This document shows, piece by piece, positions 13,101-25,100 of a stretch of DNA of 64,000 nt. Position numbers and translations under genes: made by a program. The DNA lies in assembly GCA_903813345.2 (NCBI GenBank), contig CAIIXF020000011.1:29380166-29444165 (forward strand). Reading direction: 5' to 3'. Within the stretch, counting starts at the first letter, position 1. Every line of letters starts with the position of its first letter. The DNA is from Owenia fusiformis. Taxonomy: Eukaryota > Annelida > Polychaeta > Sabellida > Oweniidae. Below the pieces are notes generated by a model. It saw nothing but the letters and a program-made list of their open reading frames with translations. It was not told the origin of the DNA and made no database searches.

Positions 13101-16100
13101 GAAGATAATTTGTGGTGAATCTGAAGTGCCAAAACACCATGGTTAGAAAGTTATTAGGGTTTATTGCTCTGGCAGTCACCTCTGGTTGCGTTTTTCGTAT
13201 CTTTCCAATACTAATGTCTTTTGAGAAGGTGTCCAAAACATCATGTTTTACAACTAACTAACAGCAGGAGCTATACACACATAGTCTCTTCTATCTTTCC
13301 TGAAAAAATGAACACAATTGGATAAGTATTTTCCAAGATATGGCGATTTCTTTGGGTTGCGTTTTTTTTGAACACCCTGTACTTATTTTACCTTCTGCCG
13401 TTTTCTTTGGGGATGACTTCCTGTCACCTCCCCTTTACGAATACTTCTTACCTTGGGCTGTGTGTGTGTGAGGGGGGAGGGAGGGGGGTTCTACTGTTCT
13501 ACTTACCCCTCTTTATCTCTTTCTAAGAGAAAAGGCAAGACATCTTTGATAAATGATTTGCATGCCCCTGCTTATTTGTAACACTGCATATTTGCATTGC
13601 TTTCCTCCCTGCAGACTCTCCCCTGCACTGGACTGACCGAACTGAGAATGATGAAAATATCAAAATGTCGTCTTTTCTTGCCAATATACCACCTTCAAGA
13701 CCCTCTACACGGTCATCAGGTAAATTCCATATTCAGTCTCCTGCATTGCCCAAAGATATTTGGCTCCTTATCCTGAATAGAGTATCCGTTTAGGCCATTT
13801 TTAGGGCTTTGCAATAGACTGTGTTGAATAAGTTCATGTCTTTACTAGCAACCTTACAGTACCAGTCCCATGTTTGGATTGAATTATGAATGAAAAAGAA
13901 ACCAAAATTAATCCATTGGACTTGATGTTAATTGAACAGAGCTCATCTCCAGTCTTAATCACCAGTGTAATTCACTAACGACAGTATCATTCACTTGTAT
14001 TATTGAGCTTGAGACCAATTATCAGGGAAAAAGATTGTATTACCAAATTCCATCACATAATGAAGGAAATACAGTGAAACCTTTGTCACCTCTAAAAAGT
14101 GTTCCACTTGGGAGGTGTTCCACTTAAACAGGTTCATTTAACATTAAGTCAGTTGGTCTTGGGACTCTGAAAAGTGTTCCACTTACACAGGTGCTCCACT
14201 TTTAGAGGTGTTCCTTTTACAGATATTCTCTCTGAATTTCCTCGATAACTATTTATTTATGAGATCAGATTACCTATATATGGGACTGAGTACATAGAAT
14301 ATACATTTTGTATCTTAGATGGTTATTTTTTGTATACTGAATATTGATTATGGGCTAACAGATAAATTCTCTTTGTTACTAATATAAACAAAGTATTGTA
14401 TTTTCGCTTCATTATATTTCCTCACCTTAGGCATATTACATATATATGATCTCAAATTCTGATAATTATATAAATGAACCTACATAACATCTTTTCATTC
14501 AGTCTTGCTGATATTTCTGTTTCTTAAATATGTCTATACGGAGAATCAATTTTCAAACGTAACGTCTTTACAGTTCATCAATTTATTTTTCTGGATTTCA
14601 CAAGAAGCATGGAAAATTTACATTAATAGTATGTATACTGTAAAGTGGGTGTTTATATATATTGTTTGTGGTTGATTCAAGAAGTGCTTACAGAGTGAAA
14701 AACTGATCACAATATAACTACCGGAGGATGCTATAAAAACACAGTACTTATGATAGCTAAAATGTATAGGATTTTATTTATTATAGAATTATTGAGTTAC
14801 ATGTTTCATTTCCAGCCAAAATAGAGTCTAGAAAATCTACACCTCTTATAGAGAGGTTAGGTTATTACAAAGGTATTTCATATGTGTCATTTTATTTTAT
14901 GTGTTACATGTTGTTGTGTGTCATGTGATACTGTGTGTCATTAGTGTTGAGTGTCATAAGGTATTTTGTGTCATGTGGTGTTGTGTGTCATGAAAAATTG
15001 TGTGTCATGATTGGTGTATATGTGTACATAAATAAAATGTCTTACATGATATATGTAGGGTGTTATAGAATTTTGTAGTGGTGTTCAATTTATGCTCGGT
15101 TTTATTTTATTTAGTGTTGGTAGGTTTAATTTAGTGTTTAGTTTATTTTGAGTTTTAATAGCAACTATTGAAGTAAAATATAATTTTAACATCTTTTGGT
15201 GATGCATTATTTAATATGCTGTTCCAGTGTTGAAAAATGTACTTTTGCTGTCAATATCAATGCTGTTCAGTTCTGTGAAGTACTTTGTAAAATCTAGCTA
15301 TTTCACGAGCAGATGCTATTTTTCAACACTGGTTGTGCTATTTTCATTAAATATATCGATTACTTAGCCATTAGCACAGTTTTTCATTCTGTGTTTAACC
15401 AGAAAATTAGCATTTAATGCAATAGAAGTATGATAGTGAACAAATATTTCATTCTAGTTAGTTGAATACCTGTTTATTAGATAATGATAATTTCATATGG
15501 GTTATGTAATGGGACATTTTTGGATACAGGGTTTAGTACTGTGGTCCCCTTGTATTGGAGATGCACACATTTTGGAAGTGAAACGGATATTCAACCAACA
15601 AAAATAAAATGAAATGTTTGTTTATATTATTATTCATTATTGTATTTTCTTCAAGTATTATAGAAGAAACACAATAATGATAATAATTCACAATGTATTG
15701 GTAGATTTTGGGATTATTTGATTTGACATATTTTGTAATCTAACATCATCAAGTTAAAGTTTGTTATTAGTGACTAAAGGTTCTAACAGGAAATGAAGTT
15801 AATCATTTCATAGATATTACATTGTATTGTCATTATGACCTAAACCCTATAATGACAATTGTTTCTATTTGGTTTTTATTAATGCTAACAGAGGATTCTT
15901 TTGAATCTTCATCTGGGGGATCATACAGTGGTAAGTTCAAAATGACATCTTTCTAATAGGCTACAAAATAAGAGTAACTAGAAGAATGGAGATGAGTTGC
16001 AAGCTATTTTTTTAGAAAAATTCCAAGATTTCTTTGAAGAAGATTACTAAATTGATGGTGGTAATGGGACTATAGTATCTAAAATCAAATAAATTGTTAA

Positions 16101-19100
16101 TAATTGGTTGGATGGAATTGTTTGATATTTGCAAATGTGGTGTACCAATCCTTCTTTCATTCAAATATGTACATTGTTATTACATCTCTCTCAGTCAGTT
16201 TCACTTAATTTACCAATTTATTTGAGAAAAGAGAGCTTGAATTACAAAAAGTACCATTTTTATTATATCAATTGTTGCATTTAATCTATCGATCCAATAT
16301 TAGAATTTGGAAATTTTTGATTCAATTGTTATTTGATTGTCTAGATGCTAAAAGATTGAAGTCAAGAGTCCTTAACATGTGCGATAGGTCGAATTCTGAA
16401 ATTCTGACTTGTTACTCAAAGAATATTGAATTCAGTATGAAATCTGTTGAGTAAAATAATTTTGATAAATGTGGAAGCTATCAGACGCAATGTATTTAAC
16501 TATGATGGAGTAGACTCTAAATGAACTCATTAATTCACAAGTGACATGTCTCTAAACAGTGTTTTGACATAAATTGGGATGAATCACTGAGAGGATTAAT
16601 GCATCTTCTGAGAATAAACTGTAAGAGAAGATTAAAATGGTTCTGTATTCATGAAATAAGATATAACTTCCACTTAGCTCGCAGTCCATTGGAATTCCCC
16701 CATTTGGAATCAGCCCATGTAAAGGAAGTGAGCATCACTATTTACTTTGTCATAGAACTGAAAGTATATGATACAAAATGTTCGCAAACTTGAGGGATGG
16801 TTCTAAATCTTCAATAACCGATTACTCAGATGCGAGTAGGTAGTTAACGGTTTCAACACCATGTGGCTAATTCGGGGGGAAATAACATGGCAGGGTATTG
16901 CAAAGTCCCCTTAAACTTGAATGTCCATCAGTTTTAGTGGTTCACTTTTCATTTTACTCTTATGTATCTGATAGTTATACAAATTAAAATATGTTCAGTA
17001 AAAGAAATGTTATCTGTCAAATACAAGAAAAGATATCTCACTTTTTGTGATTTTACAACATGGCCTACTGGTCTGTGGGAAATCTCCCTGACCTAGAAGT
17101 CACATTTTCAAAGAAAATTAAAGTTTCAAAGTTGATATACTCTCTTTAAAAACCACATCTCTAGATCCAATTTTACATTTAGATTTGAAATATGACATCA
17201 GTTTGACTGAATTTTTAATGACGTAAATCAAGATTATTTCTACTCTCATTTACTCTATTCCTCAATTGGAAAGATTAGAAAGGAACGTTTGATTATTAGT
17301 TTCAGTTCATCCAAAATACTTCACATCTTGTAATTGGAAAAGGTTTTTCATGTATAAATGTCAAGAGTAAGTAGAAAACTTATTTCATTTTGTTTTTCTA
17401 GAATATTAAAGCAGAGGGAAATAATGAACGAGAAATTGTTGATTGACATAAAGTGTTCCCGTTCATCTGAAATGTAATCAATAAGAAACCCTAGAGTTGT
17501 TTTATTTTGGCAAAGTGAAATATTACCCTTTAAGGATGGATATGACTTGATTAATTCTAGTATATCTACGTATCTGACTTCTTCGCTATTCATTCTATCA
17601 ATTAATATTTCTAACAGGTATACATCTCTACGGAAATTGGAGAAGGGATTATCCTTCCCATATAACTTCAAAATAGAAAGATATCTTGTCTAAGCCTCAC
17701 ATACCTGCCCTGAACTAGTGAAACATTTATATTGTTAAAGATGAAGTTTAAAATCGTGAATCTTGACTTAGTTTTTCAGTTTTATAATTTGAAGTAATTT
17801 TGTATATTATAACTAGAATTAGTTTGTCATTTTTCTATGGGGCCTTTATTTACCTTATATCCAATAAAGTCAACTTGTATTATGTCAATATCACAGATTC
17901 TCATTCAAATATAACGAATCACTTCAGATTATCGCTAATCTTTTCAGCTGAAGCAATCACAGTAAAATGGATATAAACTTAGAATATATGACGGAGATAA
18001 CACTTTTGGGAGGTAAATGATATCAGCGTGTGGGAAGATTAATTCGATCATAATATCAACAACTTTTCATGTATTAAAAAGACATATATTTACCTAGATT
18101 CCGGGGGGAAGTGCAGTGAAGTAGAATTATGCAACTAATTAATCAGCTGAAATATCTGGAGTATATTGTAGTCGAGTTGTTGATGATGGATCGAGCATAG
18201 AAAATAGCAGATTTGAAAAAATACACTAATAAAGTAGAAAAGTAATAGTGAAGTATAGTCTATATAAGTGACACCTGGAAGTGACACTTCTATTTAAAAT
18301 GGATAATTGCGAAAAAAATGTGGAACTGTAAAGCAGAATATATTATTTAATGATTAGTGTTGCTTTATAAGAAGGATCTGGAAAGATATATTCTTGATAT
18401 TTTATTTGATGATTTTAGAAACTCGCCCCATTAAGAGTGCCTCGACCAGTCTACCAACTGTACAGCCATCAGAGTCTGTTAAGTTAAAGCTTGATGTAAG
18501 CACAAAGAATAATAAAAAGGTAAGCCTCATATTTTGTATATTTATTAAAAAACAGATATATAACATGATAATGGAAGTTTGAAAAGTGCATGTACCGTAC
18601 CTGGTATGTTGAATTACTCTGATTTGGAGTTTATTAAAGAGGCAACGAAGGATAGACAAGGATTGGTGTAACCTTTTGTTGCAATATGTTTTGCTCACAT
18701 TGTCATGCTTATTTTCTAAAAGGTTGTGACTCGACTTCATGAAAATGTCTTGATATTTTAAGGTGATATTCTGAAAAAAACTTTACATCCACTTTATGAA
18801 TTTTTCACTCAGGATTGGCATCTATAAAATGCTTATACTTATACATGTATTTGCAACCAGGTACATGTATTAACACTTTGTCAATTTAAGGACTTGTCAT
18901 ATTTTTCCTTTGTACCTCCAGATAAAAAGTGACCCCTCATTCGTACCCAGACCCCCCAGGGAGGAGCGTATTCGGTGGCGGGAAACCCCCAAGAAGAAAC
19001 AAACTCCCCCCGAACAGATTAAGCGGCGCCCATCTCATATCATCAAGAAGAAAAAATCAGCAATTTTAGATGATTATGAATTTGTACGAGCAGAGGATAC

Positions 19101-22100
19101 TCCAGTTCCTGAGCCCATTCAAGGTATTGTGTAACACGGGAAAGGCTGAGATATGATTTATATTCACTGAAGGATAGGAATTATGGACCCTCTTGCTTAT
19201 ATTATATTATCTGCCTGGCAACTAGAAACAGAAAAACTGTCACTGATCAAACAGCATTTATCAGATACTTCATTCTGCTTATTATTTCTGCATGCTAGTT
19301 TTGCATGTTTTCTAGATTTGCATCTGTACTATTCAATCCTGCATGATAAACACAAATTTCTAGAATACACATTTACCATGATTTCAGTACAGTAGATGAG
19401 TGCATGTTGCAGCTAACACCCACACTAATTCATTTATTGTAGAAGAGGTTGTTCTAGAGACCCCAAAGTTACCATCTCCTCCGAAGACCCCTACCCCTCC
19501 TCCCAAAACCCCTGCAGAGTCTCCAGCATTACCAAAGATTGTTATTTCTCTAAAAAATCTATGGGGTCCTAAACAGAAGGATCGGTCATATTGGGATGAG
19601 TTACGTCGCATGAGAGAGGCAGAGGAAAGACGTAAACAGTTGTTAATACGTCAACGGTTAAATCGACGTCGTCCAGGTGATGTGATGGACCTATCGGGTG
19701 GTCCTGAAATACAAGAAGGTATGTGATGTCATAAAGTCTGATGTCATGAGATTTAATGTAATGACTTCAGATTTTTCATAACAGTCCTCAAAGTTTTTAG
19801 GAAATATCTAGTTTTCTCATAGAAACTATATTTTAGATACATGATATACAGTGTTGCAAATTCTTATATGATAAATGACATCAAAATGAAATGAACAATT
19901 GGAACTGGAGGTTATATTAGAGTATGTGTCTCTATTGGATGACAGACCTCCAAATCAAAATAATTGTTTTTTTATTCATTCATCATATTTGAATCATATA
20001 AAAGACTGATTCTATCATTTAATAGCAAAGGCATGACCTCATAGAATACTGGTCTTTATCCCTGAAGACACATCACAATTTAGAATTCATTAGATGTAGA
20101 AATATAGAAATAGTTCAGAAGTATGCACCAAAACCATATTTCGTTAATTGAGTTATATAATGACAAAATAAATTATGAGTCTAGTAGAGTCATAACATAT
20201 ACAAGCACGTCCAGTTCATCATAGACTGCTTTTACATTTAGTGCACTGGTCGTGTGTAGTTCACATATATGTTAAATGTTACTGTATAGACATTTGACAG
20301 GAATACTGAGATGTTCAATTGTCCATGCATGGAATATTCAAATTTAGAATTATGCTACTTGATTGGCTTTTTGCAGATGAAATTAAATCAAATTAATGTA
20401 AACTCTAAATCTTGGACTTTTGCTACATTCATTGTATTTTGTCACATGTCTTTATTTGTGTGTACTGTTCGTTGAATTGTTGACGTGTGTTTAACAGAGC
20501 TTGAAATGCCGGAGGATCCAGGTAACAATAGTAACCAATTAAATAATCAATAAATGAAATATCATTGCATTTTCTGCATGAAACTTGGAACTCCATTTGG
20601 ATAAAGTTAAGTCTCAAGTCTAATATAAATTGAAATTCCTTTAAGTAAATCTCAATCATTCGAATAATGCTCAAAATCTGTCAATTGACATTCTGAATCA
20701 AATGCCATGATATTTTGTTTACTTTATTTAACAATAAAGGTCATTCTTTAATGAGTGACTGTCACACCCTGTGCACAAAGCATGCTGGGATATGATACAC
20801 AAGGCATGCTGGTATAGATTTCTCTCCCTTTTGGATATTATTTTTTTCAATATTTTTTTGTTTATTGCTACTTCATAATTGTTGTTTCTGATATTATATT
20901 GTAGAGGAAGGTATCCAATATCCATTGTACTATATAAGTATTTAATAGATGTTGCTTTTTATTTTTACTTTCATTTAAAGTTATTCAAGTAGATGTTGTT
21001 TTTTATTATTACCTTTGTTAAAGGTTTTCTGTTATAAATATTTAGTTGTCTCCTTTGTATATTTGTTACATAAATGAATAACATTTTTTTTGTTATTTAA
21101 TTTCTTTGAAAACTTGTGATTTTGTTGAAATTATAGGTTTATACTAAACTTTGTATTTATCATCTGAAACATATTTGGAAAATGTTGAATTGTTAAACTG
21201 TCTTAATTCTTGTACATGTAGTTTGTGAATGTTATGGTAATGGAATCTTAAAACTTGTGAATTACAATTGTGAATCGTGAATTACATATTCATTAAAAAT
21301 CTTGATGTATGAGCTATTGCACTTGAAGGGTCTTTGTTGATACAGTCTGATGCACAGCCCTATGAATTATAAACTGATGCTTAATTCAGTTAAATAAATG
21401 AGTTATTGATCATTCTGTGGGTTGTGTGTTAGATTGTATTCGACATCCTTGCACATTGCACTCATTCATGGATTGATGTTTTCACCCTTCACTGTCTGGT
21501 TTGTGTTTCTATTGTTTTGTATTTTTCACTCACCACATGCACTTTGAAAAATTTAACCTCATGATATTTTGTTATGGATGTCACCTTTGTTATGGGATGT
21601 TAACTTTGTCATGGGTTGTTAACTTGTATGGGATGTTAATTTTGTTATGGGATGTGAAATTTGTTATGGGATATTAACTTTGTTAGGGATGTTAACTTTG
21701 TAATGGGATATGAACTTTGTTATAGGATGTTAACTTTATAATGGGATGTTAACTTTGTTATGGGATGAGACTTTGTTATGAGATGAGACCATTGTTATGG
21801 GATGTTAACTTTGTTATGGGATAAGATTTTATAATGGGATGTTAACTTTGTTATGGGATGAGACCTTTGTTATGAGATGTGACCTTTTATGCATAATTAT
21901 TATTATTTTAAGAGGAAGCTAATGGCTAATAAACAATAACTTTATAATACATGTAATACAGCTTAATGCAAGCTCTCAAGAACTTACTCAGATTTAACTT
22001 TTTTGGACTTTGCTCAGAAGCACTAGAAAAAGATTTCATAATTTGAAAATGCAATGGGTGGAAGGACATAATCATTTGTAAACTACTTTTAATCCTATAA

Positions 22101-25100
22101 TCTTCTTTTTTTGTGTTCATCACTCTTATACACAGGTTTGAAATAATTTTAATTCCTAAGTTAAGCTTCCAATGTTAGCACACAAGTCTCATTTTAGAAT
22201 AGCACAATATTAAAAACTAGGTTGAGGTGAACAGTTTGCTTAAACCACATTAGCACACATTTTGAGTTAAGTAGATTTTTAATAGATTTGATTTTAGAAT
22301 TGCTTCCATCATGTACATGTGAAAATATTATGTTAGTCTTGCATACTGCTCAGAAACAGTTTTGAAATCTGGTGAGGCTACTGAATGGGGGTTACTATTA
22401 CAGGAGCCAGTTTCTGGAGCTGTGTGTAAGACTGTCTCCAATGTTTGGGACTGTGATTGTACCTTTTCATTTTATTTTTTCCAGATGGATGGCTTGCAAA
22501 GTATTGCATCTTTAACAGGGATGATCTGGAAATGTTTAAATGTGCATTTGAAGCGGTAAGTAACATTAAAAATCAAAATCACAATTTTCTGAAAATATTT
22601 CTGTGGTCTGCTCTTTAAAAGACATTTAAAATAAATTCTAAGCCAATTTGATGACCAAGACATTTAGGCTAATTGGCTAGGAATCAGCAGCAGCAATATT
22701 TGTAAATGAAATTAAAAGAAGCTTTGAAAGCTAGCAATAAGTCATTCCTTTTTCTGCGCTGAAAGAAGGTTGTCCTAGGTGAAACTATATTGCGTAATAT
22801 TTAATGAGTTTCCCCAGGCATGGGTGTGCTTGACAAGGCTGACACAGCGATATTTTGCATTGTAAGTGCACTTGGATGAGCTAATTTTGTTTCGCAGCCC
22901 AAGAATGACATCATGCCCAATAGGTGACGTGATTCATTGGAGTAATCTATTTCTTTGTGACATTCCTATCTAAGAATTACATATAATGTTAGTTTTTATG
23001 TCACCACCAAAAGTGGTGACATATTGTTATGGTCTCCGTTTTTTTTGTGACGGCGGTTGGTGGTTGGAGGTTGGCGTCCGGCGTCCGGCGTCTGTAACAA
23101 TTTCTTACAACTTCCTATAACTTTACAAATACTGTTTAGACTGACTTCAATTTTTTTCTAAATCATCTACATGTTCTCAGAAGTTCAAATCTGACTTTAG
23201 ATTTGACATTTGACCTTCAATGACCTTCTCAAGGTCAAAAAGGTCTTTTTTCAACTTGCTTCACATTGACTAAATTTTTTTCAAAATCATCTACATGTTC
23301 TCAGAAATTCAAATCTGACTTTAGATTTGACTTTAGATTTGACATTTGACCTTCAAATCTGACTTTAGATTTGACATTTGACCTTCAATGACCTTTTCAA
23401 GGTCAAAAAAGGTCAAAAAGGTCTGTTTTCAACTTGCTTCAAATTGACTAAATTTTTTTTTCAAAATCATCTACGTGTTCTCAGAAATTCAAATCTGACT
23501 TAAGATTTGACTTAGGATTTGACATTTGACCTTCAATGACCTTCTCAAGGTCAAAAAAGGTCAAAAAGGTCTGTTTTCAACTTGCTTCAAATTGACTAAA
23601 TTTTTTTTTCAAAATCATCTACGTGTTCTCAGAAATTCAAATCTGACTTTAGATTTGACTTAAGATTTGACATTTGACCTTCAATGACCTTCTCAAAGTC
23701 AAAAAAGGTCAAAAAGGTCTTTTTTCAACTTGCTTCAAATTGACTAAATTTCTTTTTCAAAATCATCTACATGTTCTCAGAAATTCAAATCTGACTTTAG
23801 ATTTGACATTTGACCTTCAATGACCTTCTCAATGTCAAAAAAGGTCAAAAAGGTATTTTTTCATCTTGCTTCAAATTGACTAAATTTTTTTTTCAAAATC
23901 ATCTACATGTTCTCAGAAATTCAAATATGACTTTAGATTTGACATTTTACCTTCAATGACCTTCTCAAGGTCAAAAAGGTCTTTTTTCAACTTGCTTCAA
24001 ATTGACTAATTTTTTTTTTCTAAATCATCTACATGTTCTCAGAAGTTCAAATCTGACTTTAGATTTGACATTTGACCTTCAATGACCTTCTCAAGGTCAA
24101 AAAGGTCTTTTTTCAACTTGCTTCACATTGACTAAATTTTTTTCAAAATCATCTACATGTTCTCAGAAATTCAAATCTGACTTTAGATTTGACTTTAGAT
24201 TTGACATTTGACCTTCAAATCTGACTTTAGATTTGACATTTGACCTTCAATGACCTTTTCAAGGTCAAAAAAGGTCAAAAAGGTCTGTTTTCAACTTGCT
24301 TCAAATTGACTAAATTTTTTTTTCAAAATCATCTACGTGTTCTCAGAAATTCAAATCTGACTTAAGATTTGACTTAAGATTTGACATTTGACCTTCAATG
24401 ACCTTCTCAAGGTCAAAAAAGGTCAAAAAGGTCTGTTTTCAACTTGCTTCAAATTGACTAAATTTTTTTTTCAAAATCATCTACGTGTTCTCAGAAATTC
24501 AAATCTGACTTTAGATTTGACTTAAGATTTGACATTTGACCTTCAATGACCTTCTCAAAGTCAAAAAAGGTCAAAAAGGTCTTTTTTCAACTTGCTTCAA
24601 ATTGACTAAATTTTTTTTTCAAAATCATCTACATGTTCTCAGAAATTCAAATCTGACTTTAGATTTGACATTTGACCTTCAATGACCTTCTCAATGTCAA
24701 AAAAGGTCAAAAAGGTATTTTTTCATCTTGCTTCAAATTGACTAAATTTTTTTTTCAAAATCATCTACATGTTCTCAGAAATTCAAATATGACTTTAGAT
24801 TTGACATTTTACCTTCAATGACCTTCTCAAGGTCAAAAAGGTCTTTTTTCAACTTGCTTCAAATTGACTAATTTTTTTTTTCAAAATCATCTACATGTTC
24901 TCAGAAATTCAAATCTGACTCTAGATTTGACATTTCACCTTTAATGACCTTCTCAAGGTCAAAAAAGGTCAAAAAGGTCTGTTTTCAACTTGCTTCAAAT
25001 TGACCTTTAGGTGGTGACATTTTGTCATGTTAATGCCTTGTTTGTCATGCAACAGTATAATACTCTTCAGTTTAAAGGCCAAAGAAAATCACTTCACTTG

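Noticed and set aside
16272-17671. Several 60-107-codon frames in intron 11
   Set aside because: No splice context fits the host gene, no motif is visible, and such frames are expected by chance at this length.
20906-20911. Six-nt micro-exon (agGAGGAAgt context) after exon 15
   Set aside because: It would fit phase 1-1, but a 6-nt exon cannot be supported from sequence alone and the frame closes without it.
23130-24995. Possible CRISPR-like array
   Set aside because: Eukaryotic intron, units of variable length and no unique spacers. It is a satellite core of a mobile element.
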